From assembly GCA_028718405.1 (NCBI GenBank), contig JAQULV010000078.1, positions 1-6,588 of the forward strand: a DNA stretch of 6,588 bases. The letters are read 5' to 3'. Source of the DNA: Smithellaceae bacterium (GTDB lineage Bacteria; Desulfobacterota; Syntrophia; Syntrophales; JAQULV01). Below, one piece after another: positions 1-4,976 of the stretch. Position 1 is the first letter of the stretch. Each line of letters starts with the position of its first letter. The notes beneath the pieces are model-generated. The model did not search any database and was not told where the DNA came from. It saw only the letters and a program-made list of their open reading frames with translations. Made by a program: the position numbers and the translations under genes.

Positions 1-684
1 GAACGGACCACGGATATCCATTTCCGCATCGAGGGTCCGGCGGCCAGCCAGATCGAAGGTGCCTTCATCGAGGACTGGTCCTTCGTCACCGCTGAAACGC
101 TTGCGCCCTCTTCGTCTCTTCCTGAAGCTGCGGGCAATAGCCTCTGTCGCGTGATCTCCGACGGTCCCGATGAAGGGATGGGAAAGCTCTACATGATCCT
201 TTCAGGGATCATCTCTTCGGCGCAGAAATCGATTAGGATTATGACGCCCTACTTCGTACCCCCTCGGGAGATCCTGGCGGCGCTGCAGGCGGCGACGTTA
301 CGCGGCGTGACGGTCGATATCGTTCTTCCCGAGAAGAACAACCTCATCTTCGTCCACTGGGCCACGCGGAATCTGCTCTGGGAACTTCTCACCTGGGGCG
401 TCAACGTCTATTATCAGCCGCCGCCCTTTGCCCACACGAAGCTGATCATGGTGGACGACCACTACATCCAGATAGGCTCGGCAAATATCGACGCGCGCAG
501 CCTCCGGCTGAACTTCGAGCTCAACGTGGAAATCTACGACGAAACTCTCGCGAAAGATTTGTCGGACTACTTCTGCGAGATCAAGAGCCGCAGCAAGGTT
601 GTCACCTTGGAAGAAGTTGACAGCCGTCCTTTCTTTGAGCGCCTCCGCGATTCCTTCGCCTGGCTCTTCTCGTCTTACCTCTAA
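1..684 (+). CDS. cls: Cardiolipin synthase / phospholipase D family, C-terminal part (5' end outside window)
   Basis: The reading frame is open from base 1 to the TAA at 682-684, giving 227 visible residues. It begins in the segment that normally follows the first HKD motif (TTDIHFRIEGP, then an F-x3-DW block), so the membrane anchor and first HKD lie outside the window. The second HKD motif is present: H145, K147 and D152 of the visible part (HTKLIMVDD), followed by IGSANIDARSLRLNFE, which is typical of cardiolipin synthases. The family joins phospholipids (classically two phosphatidylglycerols) into cardiolipin plus glycerol at the inner membrane. A GTG at 148-150 and ATGs from 178 are internal and should not be taken as starts. 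The gene ends tail-to-tail with the decarboxylase, 14 bases away. Its 3' end is repeated in decayed form further right. A bacterial PLD-type synthase of another substrate preference cannot be excluded. Confidence 0.93.
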   Translation, partial: ERTTDIHFRIEGPAASQIEGAFIEDWSFVTAETLAPSSSLPEAAGNSLCRVISDGPDEGMGKLYMILSGIISSAQKSIRIMTPYFVPPREILAALQAATLRGVTVDIVLPEKNNLIFVHWATRNLLWELLTWGVNVYYQPPPFAHTKLIMVDDHYIQIGSANIDARSLRLNFELNVEIYDETLAKDLSDYFCEIKSRSKVVTLEEVDSRPFFERLRDSFAWLFSSYL

Positions 685-701
685 TTAGGCAAGTGTCCCT
701 A
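685..701. repeat. REP-like imperfect hairpin directly after cls stop, overlapping the decarboxylase stop codon
   Basis: TTAGGCAAGTGTCCCTA follows the cls TAA immediately. It matches 3350-3366 at 16 of 17 positions (one C/G change). The arms TTAGG and the CCCTA region pair imperfectly. The TAG stop of the minus-strand decarboxylase (699-701) lies inside it. It fills the gap between two convergent genes and might act as a weak bidirectional terminator, but neither strand shows a clear T-tract. Confidence 0.6.
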
Positions 702-1523
702 TTTCATATAGTCGTAGACCACTTTTCCGTACGGGAGCGTCAGGTCGGATCGGAAGTGGACGCACGACACGATCCTCTTGATCGGAAGGTTCGCAACCGG
801 CGCCAAGGCATGGTGGAAGAGCTGCAGATCGGCAGGTCCCGTCCATGCCTCCTTGACCGTTACGTCTTCAAGGTTGTACTGCACCAGTTGCCGGATAGCG
901 GTCGACCCGTCGGGATTGGGAATGATCTTGAGAAGATAATTGGGTACTTCCTCCAATGCCTTCTTTATGGCCTGCTTGTCGACCGGCTCATACTTGAATC
1001 CCATGGTACCGATAGCGACGTCAACGGAGCCGTACTTTAGGCGCCCCACCAACGTGTCCTTGCTGACCGGGTCTACCCCTAGAGACGGATAGGCAAGCTT
1101 CTTCGGAAACCCCCAGATCTCCCGTCCGGCGGCGATCGGCGCATCATCATTCAAAAACATGGAGAGCACATACTGCCCCTTCTGCCCTTTGAAGATAACC
1201 GGGATCACTTGGCCGGATTCCATATAGCTTCCGAAGCCGCTTGAATCGGGCATACTGATGAACTCGAACTTCACGAGCGCCTCAGGTATCTCCAGCGGTT
1301 CAGGCACCTGTTTGCGCAGGGCATCCATGTCGGTTTCGTAAGTGATGATTAGATATTCCCTGTCGATAAATCTGTACGGTCCCGGAGGGTATGACGGGCT
1401 CTGTGCCGGCATCGCGAAGGCATTTTCGACCCCGGCGGGTTTGCCCGCGATCTCCGCGGCCCACACGTAGCCGCACATCAGAGGCACCATGACCAGCGCG
1501 ATCAGAACGATTATCTTCTTCAT
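699..1523 (-). CDS. adc: Acetoacetate decarboxylase with an N-terminal Sec signal peptide
   Basis: This 274-residue protein aligns without gaps over long stretches with Clostridium acetobutylicum acetoacetate decarboxylase (244 residues, from memory), shifted by 26. The Schiff-base lysine and its pKa-lowering neighbour are K141-K142 in GFPKKLAYP. The active-site R29, E61 and E76 correspond to R55, E87 and E102. The C-terminal blocks [15 protein letters not shown] and VVYDYMK are also conserved. The family decarboxylates acetoacetate to acetone and CO2 through a lysine imine. The odd part is residues 1-23: KK at 2-3, a hydrophobic core at 4-20 and an AxA-like end (VWAAE), which is a good Sec signal with a likely cut near residue 22 or 23. 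C17 is preceded by L-M, so this is not a lipobox. The mature domain should therefore be periplasmic, whereas classical Adc is cytoplasmic. A related member with another keto-acid substrate is possible. The start is fixed by an AGGAGG five bases upstream. Confidence 0.93.
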   Translation of the reverse strand: MKKIIVLIALVMVPLMCGYVWAAEIAGKPAGVENAFAMPAQSPSYPPGPYRFIDREYLIITYETDMDALRKQVPEPLEIPEALVKFEFISMPDSSGFGSYMESGQVIPVIFKGQKGQYVLSMFLNDDAPIAAGREIWGFPKKLAYPSLGVDPVSKDTLVGRLKYGSVDVAIGTMGFKYEPVDKQAIKKALEEVPNYLLKIIPNPDGSTAIRQLVQYNLEDVTVKEAWTGPADLQLFHHALAPVANLPIKRIVSCVHFRSDLTLPYGKVVYDYMK

Positions 1524-1528
1524 TTTGT

Positions 1529-1534
1529 CCTCCT
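1529..1534 (-). promoter_or_regulatory. Ribosome binding site of the decarboxylase gene
   Basis: A perfect AGGAGG on the minus strand lies five bases (ACAAA) before the ATG at 1523-1521. It confirms the start that includes the signal peptide. No convincing -35/-10 pair is seen upstream, where the sequence is the antisense of the cls relic. Confidence 0.85.
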
Positions 1535-1538
1535 ACTT

Positions 1539-1733
1539 CGAGCCTTCTTTTTGTCCCTTAAATTTGCCCTGAAACTTTTCTCTTATGAAATAGACCTCTG
1601 CCGGTTGGCTGTCCATATATTTCACTGGAATCAAGCACCGCAGCAGGATTATTACTATGCAAGAGATGGACCACCGCCTCCTTTACGAGCGGCACCGCGA
1701 TTCGTCGCCTAGCTGTTCTCGTCGTATCTCTAA
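1539..1733 (+). pseudogene. Decayed copy of the cardiolipin synthase C-terminus
   Basis: This stretch is a broken second copy of the cls 3' end, in the same orientation as the intact gene. From 1557 it reads LKFALKLFSYEIDL, aligning with LNFELNVEIYDETL of cls. After a one-base frameshift the block 1633-1701 aligns gap-free with 583-651: 46 of 69 bases and 11 of 23 residues are identical, and many other changes are conservative (V/I, K/R, F/Y). A one-base deletion near 1704 and a TGG-to-TAG change at 1710-1712 follow. The end then reads LFSSYL and TAA (1731-1733), exactly as in cls. The N-terminal three quarters of the gene is absent. The upstream leader of the decarboxylase lies on the opposite strand of this relic. 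The divergence suggests an old paralogue or a displaced tail rather than a recent duplication. Confidence 0.8.
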
Positions 1734-1774
1734 ACTAGAGAAGCCCCCCCAATTTCCCTCGCAACACGAACCTT

Positions 1775-2974
1775 CTATCTTGGCAGTGGGAGAAGGGCGC
1801 TCTTTGAGACCCGCGTCAGATTCCAGGCGATATGGGGCCGCAGCATCCGCTTGTATAAAACGGAAAACGGCTCGGCCACTTTCCCGTCCAAGGCGAGAAG
1901 CGTTTCTTCCAAGAGGTAATGCGATTTGTAGCCGGGTTGGAAATAATGATTGAAGAGATGGCAGCCGGGGCAATAGCTCAGCACATGCTTCTTGCCGCTG
2001 TTGGCAAAATCCTTCCGCTTCAGCATCGCGGTCTTTACGTACTTGGAAATCTTGCCGTCGTTGAAGAACCCGTTATACCCACAGCAGATGGAGTTTTCGC
2101 GGTTATGCTCTAACTCCGATATGGTTATGCCGATTGTTCTTGCCAGGCCGCGGAGAGAATCCAGATACTCGTTGCCATTCTCATATCCGAAGCACGGATC
2201 GGATATCGCCGCATCGAGATGCACGGGCGTTACCTTGGCGGTGCCGGCCTCGATCATCTCCAGAAAATAATCATAGATGCTGATGATCGGGAAAGGCACG
2301 TCGATTCCCAAGGCCTGGGGGATCATTTTGGTGACCACTTTCTGACAATGGCCGCATGCCATCACCAGACGGTCGAAGCTGTTTTCCTTCAGGCGATTCA
2401 CCAGCCGTTTGGCGATCCGGTATCCTTCGTCCATCAGTCCCGCTTGAATCGCCCACACGCCGCAGCAATCATCGGGACCGCCGAACTTCGCGATGTTGCG
2501 GAGCGCACGGGATTCCTCCAACGACCGTGGCAACATCCGATCCGTGCAGCCGATCCAGAGGAGGTCTTTGCTCTTCTTGGGAGTCGCCCAGTTGCGCAGG
2601 ATTGCGCGATCCACCTTCGGCAGGCCTTTGTATATGTCCTGAAAGAAATTGGCGCCCCAACCTTCGGTCACCAAACCGTTGATCGCGTAGGCCATGGACG
2701 AGGGAAGCTCGGTTTCTCTCCGTCTTTTATATTCCTGGCATTCATGCTGCAAGTCGCTGGGACGAGCATCCTTGGAACAGCGGTGATCGCACTTGCCGCA
2801 TCTGATGCAAAAGGCAAGCTCCGGATACCACTTCGGCCCGGCGGTAACTTTTTTCATTACTGTCTGAGCTTGTTTGGGCGTGAGGTCTGTGTATTGGCAG
2901 CCCGCTATACACTTTCCACACTGATTGCAATTCTCAGCAGAAAAACCACGTGTGAACGATCTTACTTCCTCCAT
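1775..2974 (-). CDS. Soluble HdrD/GlpC-like Fe-S oxidoreductase: two 4Fe-4S motifs plus two CCG domains
   Basis: The 399-residue protein starts with two CxxCxxCxxxC ferredoxin motifs: C16/C19/C22/C26 and C56/C59/C62/C66. Both lack the usual trailing proline (Q and S instead). Two cysteine-rich CCG domains follow: C143, C170-C171, C207/C210 (ACGHC), and C261, C297-C298, C335/C338 (YCPGC). This order is that of HdrD, GlpC and related electron-transfer subunits, in which CCG domains bind an unusual [4Fe-4S] cluster or contact the redox partner. No membrane segment or flavin motif is visible, so it is probably a cytoplasmic electron-carrier subunit; its partner is unknown. No hdrABC, etf or dehydrogenase gene lies next to it here. 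A purine-rich AGGAGGAGGG at 2985-2994 precedes the ATG, with the nearest edge 10 bases away. The last residues lie 41 bases from the end of the cls relic. The exact electron donor and acceptor cannot be inferred. Confidence 0.88.
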   Translation of the reverse strand: MEEVRSFTRGFSAENCNQCGKCIAGCQYTDLTPKQAQTVMKKVTAGPKWYPELAFCIRCGKCDHRCSKDARPSDLQHECQEYKRRRETELPSSMAYAINGLVTEGWGANFFQDIYKGLPKVDRAILRNWATPKKSKDLLWIGCTDRMLPRSLEESRALRNIAKFGGPDDCCGVWAIQAGLMDEGYRIAKRLVNRLKENSFDRLVMACGHCQKVVTKMIPQALGIDVPFPIISIYDYFLEMIEAGTAKVTPVHLDAAISDPCFGYENGNEYLDSLRGLARTIGITISELEHNRENSICCGYNGFFNDGKISKYVKTAMLKRKDFANSGKKHVLSYCPGCHLFNHYFQPGYKSHYLLEETLLALDGKVAEPFSVLYKRMLRPHIAWNLTRVSKSALLPLPR

Positions 2975-2984
2975 AACTGCGGTT

Positions 2985-2994
2985 CCCTCCTCCT
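2985..2994 (-). promoter_or_regulatory. Purine-rich ribosome binding site of the Fe-S gene
   Basis: The minus strand reads AGGAGGAGGG, ending 10 bases before the ATG at 2974-2972. The best anti-SD match (AGGAGG, 2989-2994) is 14 bases from the ATG, which is longer than ideal. The ATG at 3000-2998 is out of frame, so this start remains the best choice. Confidence 0.6.
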
Positions 2995-3015
2995 TTTCAT
3001 AACACTGTCTAACAC

Positions 3016-3044
3016 CACGGCGCGGCGGTGCATCGCCGCACGTG
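3016..3044. promoter_or_regulatory. GC-rich inverted repeat at the expected transcription start of the Fe-S gene
   Basis: Arms CACG (3016-3019) and GCGGCG (3022-3027) pair with CGCCGC (3034-3039) and CGTG (3041-3044), around a six-base loop and a small internal bulge. It starts just downstream of a putative -10 (3046-3051), so it would be an operator or a 5' leader hairpin. There is no T-tract on the minus-strand 3' side, so it does not look like an intrinsic terminator. Function is inferred from position only. Confidence 0.45.
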
Positions 3045-3045
3045 A

Positions 3046-3074
3046 ACCGTAGGGCGATTCAACTTGTCTGTCAA
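3046..3074 (-). promoter_or_regulatory. Putative sigma70-type promoter of the Fe-S gene
   Basis: On the minus strand a perfect TTGACA (3074-3069) is followed by 17 bases and TACGGT (3051-3046), a poor -10 with three consensus positions. It points at the Fe-S gene and leaves a leader of about 65 bases containing the GC-rich inverted repeat. The -35 and spacing are good, the -10 is weak. Confidence 0.4.
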
Positions 3075-3160
3075 ATAATTTTAGATTGTCTTAGGAATGA
3101 TGTACCTTTCGGCGGGATGACGACGGCCTGGATGGAGCGATAATCTTGGGACTCCTTCAC

Positions 3161-3196
3161 TATTTCTTCGCCTGGCTGTTTTCGTCGTATCTGTAA
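3161..3196 (+). pseudogene. Short decayed copy of the cls 3' end (copy 3)
   Basis: The frame reads YFFAWLFSSYL and then TAA (3194-3196), repeating the last nine cls residues, FAWLFSSYL, exactly. Bases 3168-3198 match the relic at 1705-1735 at 28 of 31 positions. The 30 bases ending at the stop match the intact gene at 25 of 30. Weaker similarity continues left to about 3110 (gggatgacga, then a GAGCGA block resembling the ERLRDSF codons). Confidence 0.7.
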
Positions 3197-3238
3197 ACAC
3201 GGCAGAAATATCGCTGAAAGCAGGGAAATCATAATTGA

Positions 3239-3258
3239 GTATACTGTCCCCGTATTTC
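3239..3258. repeat. TATACTGTCCCC-type REP-like stretch
   Basis: The stretch AGTATACTGTCCCCGTATTT resembles, from memory, short dispersed sequences seen near REP-associated transposases in deltaproteobacteria. It shares the TGTCCC core with the 17-mers at 685 and 3350. Only one copy occurs here and I could not search for others. Confidence 0.35.
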
Positions 3259-3294
3259 CCCTGGGGATGACGATCTGAATGGAAAGCGCCGGCA

Positions 3295-3327
3295 CGATTC
3301 GGCTGTCTTTTTTCGTCATGCCTCTAG
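3295..3327 (+). pseudogene. Short decayed copy of the cls 3' end (copy 4)
   Basis: The frame reads RFGCLFSSCL and then TAG (3325-3327), corresponding to SFAWLFSSYL-stop of cls. The bases just before it (AAGCGCCGGCACGATTC) resemble the codons for ERLRDS in the intact gene. It is also a tandem partner of copy 3: both begin after gggatgacga (3114 and 3264), and both have CACGGCAG shortly after the stop (3198 and 3328). This copy is the most diverged, so its cls origin is less certain. Confidence 0.55.
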
Positions 3328-3343
3328 CACGGCAGGAGCGTCG

Positions 3344-3373
3344 CAGAAATTAGGGAAGTGTCCCTAATTTTCT
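3344..3373. repeat. REP-like palindrome, possible terminator of the TIR-like gene
   Basis: Arms AAATTAGGGA (3347-3356) and TCCCTAATTT (3361-3370) are perfectly complementary around the loop AGTG. CAG/CTG extends the stem past a single bulged base. It holds the 17-mer also found after cls at 685. It lies about 20 bases beyond the stop of the minus-strand gene at 3393. There is no T-tract after it, so a REP role is as likely as termination. Confidence 0.65.
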
Positions 3374-3392
3374 GGACACAGCAATAATACCA

Positions 3393-4157
3393 CTATGCCT
3401 TGAGAACCAGTTCCTCTTTTGGCTTAAATAACAGATCTTGGTTCTTTTCGATAACCGTTCTTATTTTGTCGACCATCTCCTTGTGATTCGAAAAGAAATT
3501 GACGTTCATATGAATATCGAAGTGGATCTTTGTTTTGCTGGGAGGGGATATAACACTTTCCTTACTGGCTATATAAATAATGGGGCAGCCTAAAGCTTCT
3601 GCATAGCCAACCTCGAAATAACAAGATGGGCGCTCATCCGTCAGATCCGCAATGACGAAATGACAGGCCTTAATTTCTTTTTTGATTCTCCCAACAATGT
3701 CGTCAAGGGGATGCTCTTTGTCAATTCTGATGGCTACAACTTTGAAATCCGATACGGCCGTCTCTATCGCCTCGAACCTTTCGTCATACTCCTTGAAAAT
3801 TCTCTGTTCGCTCTGATTGCCGTATTTCTCACCTTGAATGGGCATTACAACAAAACAACGCCGACTACCCATGCCTAGTATCTTATTAGCTTTCTTTTCA
3901 AATGTATTAAACAGATTCTTCTTCTTCCCAATAAACTTCTCAAGAGTCCTCCCCGATTTCTTATCCCATGCATCTAAAGTTTTGAATACTCTTAATTGCA
4001 CAACTTGATAAGTCTTTGTTCTATTCCCCCATCGAGCGCTAATTGTTCCTCCCGACACGTACGGAACTATATAATCTGCCAGCACTTGGTCTTCAGTCTT
4101 ATTGGGAATTGATTTCCTCCTATCTCCAGCAAGTGTTGCAATCAATTGGTAATACAT
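3393..4157 (-). CDS. TIR-like / nucleoside 2-deoxyribosyltransferase-like protein
   Basis: The 254 residues form two parts. Residues 1-95 are an unrecognised, basic N-terminal region (YYQLIATLAGD, YQVVQLRVFKT, then a lysine-rich stretch at 67-92). Residues 99-245 form a Rossmann-like domain. They start with the strand CFVVMPI (101-107) and include a DDIVGRIKKEI helix (152-162) and the strand VIADLT (168-173). Next comes CYFEVGYAEALGCPIIYI (179-196) and the late IHFDI (211-215). The E in FEVGYAxALG matches the catalytic glutamate of nucleoside deoxyribosyltransferases and the glutamate of TIR NADases. E182 is thus the candidate active residue for cleaving an N-glycosidic bond in a nucleoside or NAD. 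Related TIR-like proteins act as effectors in anti-phage systems, but the target here is unknown. The start is set by AGGAGG seven bases upstream. Base composition is low in GC: 20 of 60 bases at 3481-3540. Confidence 0.75.
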   Translation of the reverse strand: MYYQLIATLAGDRRKSIPNKTEDQVLADYIVPYVSGGTISARWGNRTKTYQVVQLRVFKTLDAWDKKSGRTLEKFIGKKKNLFNTFEKKANKILGMGSRRCFVVMPIQGEKYGNQSEQRIFKEYDERFEAIETAVSDFKVVAIRIDKEHPLDDIVGRIKKEIKACHFVIADLTDERPSCYFEVGYAEALGCPIIYIASKESVISPPSKTKIHFDIHMNVNFFSNHKEMVDKIRTVIEKNQDLLFKPKEELVLKA

Positions 4158-4164
4158 CTAGATA

Positions 4165-4170
4165 CCTCCT
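4165..4170 (-). promoter_or_regulatory. Ribosome binding site of the TIR-like gene
   Basis: A perfect AGGAGG on the minus strand sits seven bases before the ATG at 4157-4155. It fixes the start of the TIR-like gene and indicates efficient translation. Confidence 0.85.
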
Positions 4171-4224
4171 CGGTTATGCAAAAGTTAATCCGACCAAATT
4201 TCCGTATTTCAAATAAATGATTTT

Positions 4225-4276
4225 CCGAAACGTCCGTACTAAGAACATAGATACGTGTCAATTCCTTACGTTTCGG
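4225..4276. promoter_or_regulatory. Nine-base inverted repeat enclosing a possible promoter
   Basis: CCGAAACGT (4225-4233) and ACGTTTCGG (4268-4276) are perfect complements separated by 34 bases. Between them, on the minus strand, lies TTGACA (4261-4256), then 17 bases and TACGGA (4238-4233), a weak -10 that touches the left arm. This could be a promoter of the TIR-like gene with paired operator half-sites, or a long-loop hairpin after the DUF4145 gene. The repeat is certain; the roles are guesses. Confidence 0.4.
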
Positions 4277-4307
4277 GATAAACTACAGTCTCCATGCTTT
4301 AAGTGGG

Positions 4308-4910
4308 CTATATAGAGTCTCCATCTTTGCCGTATTTCCGTTTGACTTGCGCCGGAAATTCGAAGATCACCTTAAGAAGCATTTCAATAAACGAAACTAG
4401 TTCCTCTGCATCTTCCTTCTTCATGATGGTAAGCTCGTGATTCGCTTCGTTTCCCTTTTTCCGTATATGGTCGACCCATCCCTTGGCATCGGGCGGTATA
4501 TAGTTCTTGTCCGAAAGATACTCAACGTATGCGATAAAGCTCAGACCTTCTTCGGCGCCTTTAACTACCGCAATGTGCATCAATAGCTTTCTGCATGCCA
4601 ATACAGCCGCAGAATAACAGCCAGCGCCCGTTGCTTTTCTTGCTTCATCGTAAATAGCGGCAATTGCCTTATCAGTTATCTCGCTAACCGGCTGGCCGAA
4701 CGTAATACCGGGAGTCTGATTGCCGCCTTCATCAAAAAAAGTGGGATACTGACACCTATGGCAAATCATAATGGCCGCTCTATTAGGGCTTGAGTCCGGA
4801 TAGTATGCTGCGTAACCCTTTTCCGATGCTATCGGGCTGCCACAATGTCCACAGACAAAAGATCTGCTGCGAATAGTCTCGACATTTCGCCACATCATTA
4901 TTCTTGACAT
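4308..4910 (-). CDS. Zinc-ribbon plus DUF4145 domain protein
   Basis: Residues 20-53 hold two CxxC knuckles, C20/C23 (CGHC) and C50/C53 (CHRC), spaced 26 residues apart, probably binding one zinc. Residues 75-185 are an all-helical DUF4145 domain. It contains the family block AAVLACRKLL (101-110) and the signature HIRKKGNEANHE (148-159), with R150, N153 and H158. As I recall, DUF4145 is grouped with HEPN-like helical domains, some of which are RNases with an R-to-H motif. The R-to-H spacing here is seven residues, slightly longer than the usual HEPN Rx4-6H, so catalysis is not assured. DUF4145 proteins occur alone and next to restriction or other defence genes. GGAGG nine bases upstream supports this ATG. 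The gene precedes the TIR-like gene by 150 bases on the same strand, so co-transcription is possible. No specific function can be given. Confidence 0.8.
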   Translation of the reverse strand: MSRIMMWRNVETIRSRSFVCGHCGSPIASEKGYAAYYPDSSPNRAAIMICHRCQYPTFFDEGGNQTPGITFGQPVSEITDKAIAAIYDEARKATGAGCYSAAVLACRKLLMHIAVVKGAEEGLSFIAYVEYLSDKNYIPPDAKGWVDHIRKKGNEANHELTIMKKEDAEELVSFIEMLLKVIFEFPAQVKRKYGKDGDSI

Positions 4911-4919
4911 TGAGCATCT

Positions 4920-4924
4920 CCTCC
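4920..4924 (-). promoter_or_regulatory. Ribosome binding site of the DUF4145 gene
   Basis: GGAGG (within GGAGGAG, 4924-4918) lies nine bases before the ATG at 4910-4908. Another ATG in between is out of frame. Only 66 bases separate this gene from the CoA-transferase stop, and no clear promoter is visible in them. Confidence 0.7.
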
Positions 4925-4976
4925 ACCGGTCAATTCATCAATCTTGAACAGCCAACAAATCCAATTTAGCCAAAAG

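Larger units (their letters stand above)
2975..3392. other. 418-base gene-free spacer made of repeats and a regulatory region
   Basis: I see no credible gene here. From the left it holds the ribosome binding site, hairpin and putative promoter of the Fe-S gene (2985-3074), then two short decayed cls-tail copies (ending at 3196 and 3327). A TATACTGTCCCC-type stretch lies at 3239-3258, and a strong palindrome at 3344-3373 closes the region. A minus-strand open frame over 3071-3319 is explained by the repeats. Confidence 0.7.

Noticed and set aside
1470..1475. Possible lipoprotein cysteine (C17) in the decarboxylase signal peptide
   Set aside because: The residues before it are P-L-M, which do not fit a lipobox; the AxA-like site at 20-23 fits signal peptidase I better.
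1744..1750. Run of seven C's as a transcription or slippage signal
   Set aside because: It lies between genes, after the relic stop and beyond the Fe-S stop, where slippage would have no coding effect. No hairpin accompanies it.
1657..1973. Small open frames on both strands around the end of the Fe-S gene
   Set aside because: They straddle the cls relic and the Fe-S C-terminus, and the plus-strand one is partly the relic read through its frameshift. Neither has its own support.
2219..3052. 277-residue plus-strand open frame
   Set aside because: It is antisense to the Fe-S protein, whose cysteine motifs are unmistakable. It runs into the hairpin and has no good ribosome binding site or domain.
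3071..3319. 82-residue minus-strand open frame with an internal SIQ-VIP repeat
   Set aside because: The repeat arises from the tandem cls-tail units on the other strand. There is no convincing ribosome binding site and no family resemblance.
3393..4910. Toxin-antitoxin pair
   Set aside because: Both proteins are larger than usual for such pairs, they are 150 bases apart with separate ribosome binding sites, and neither shows a DNA-binding antitoxin fold.
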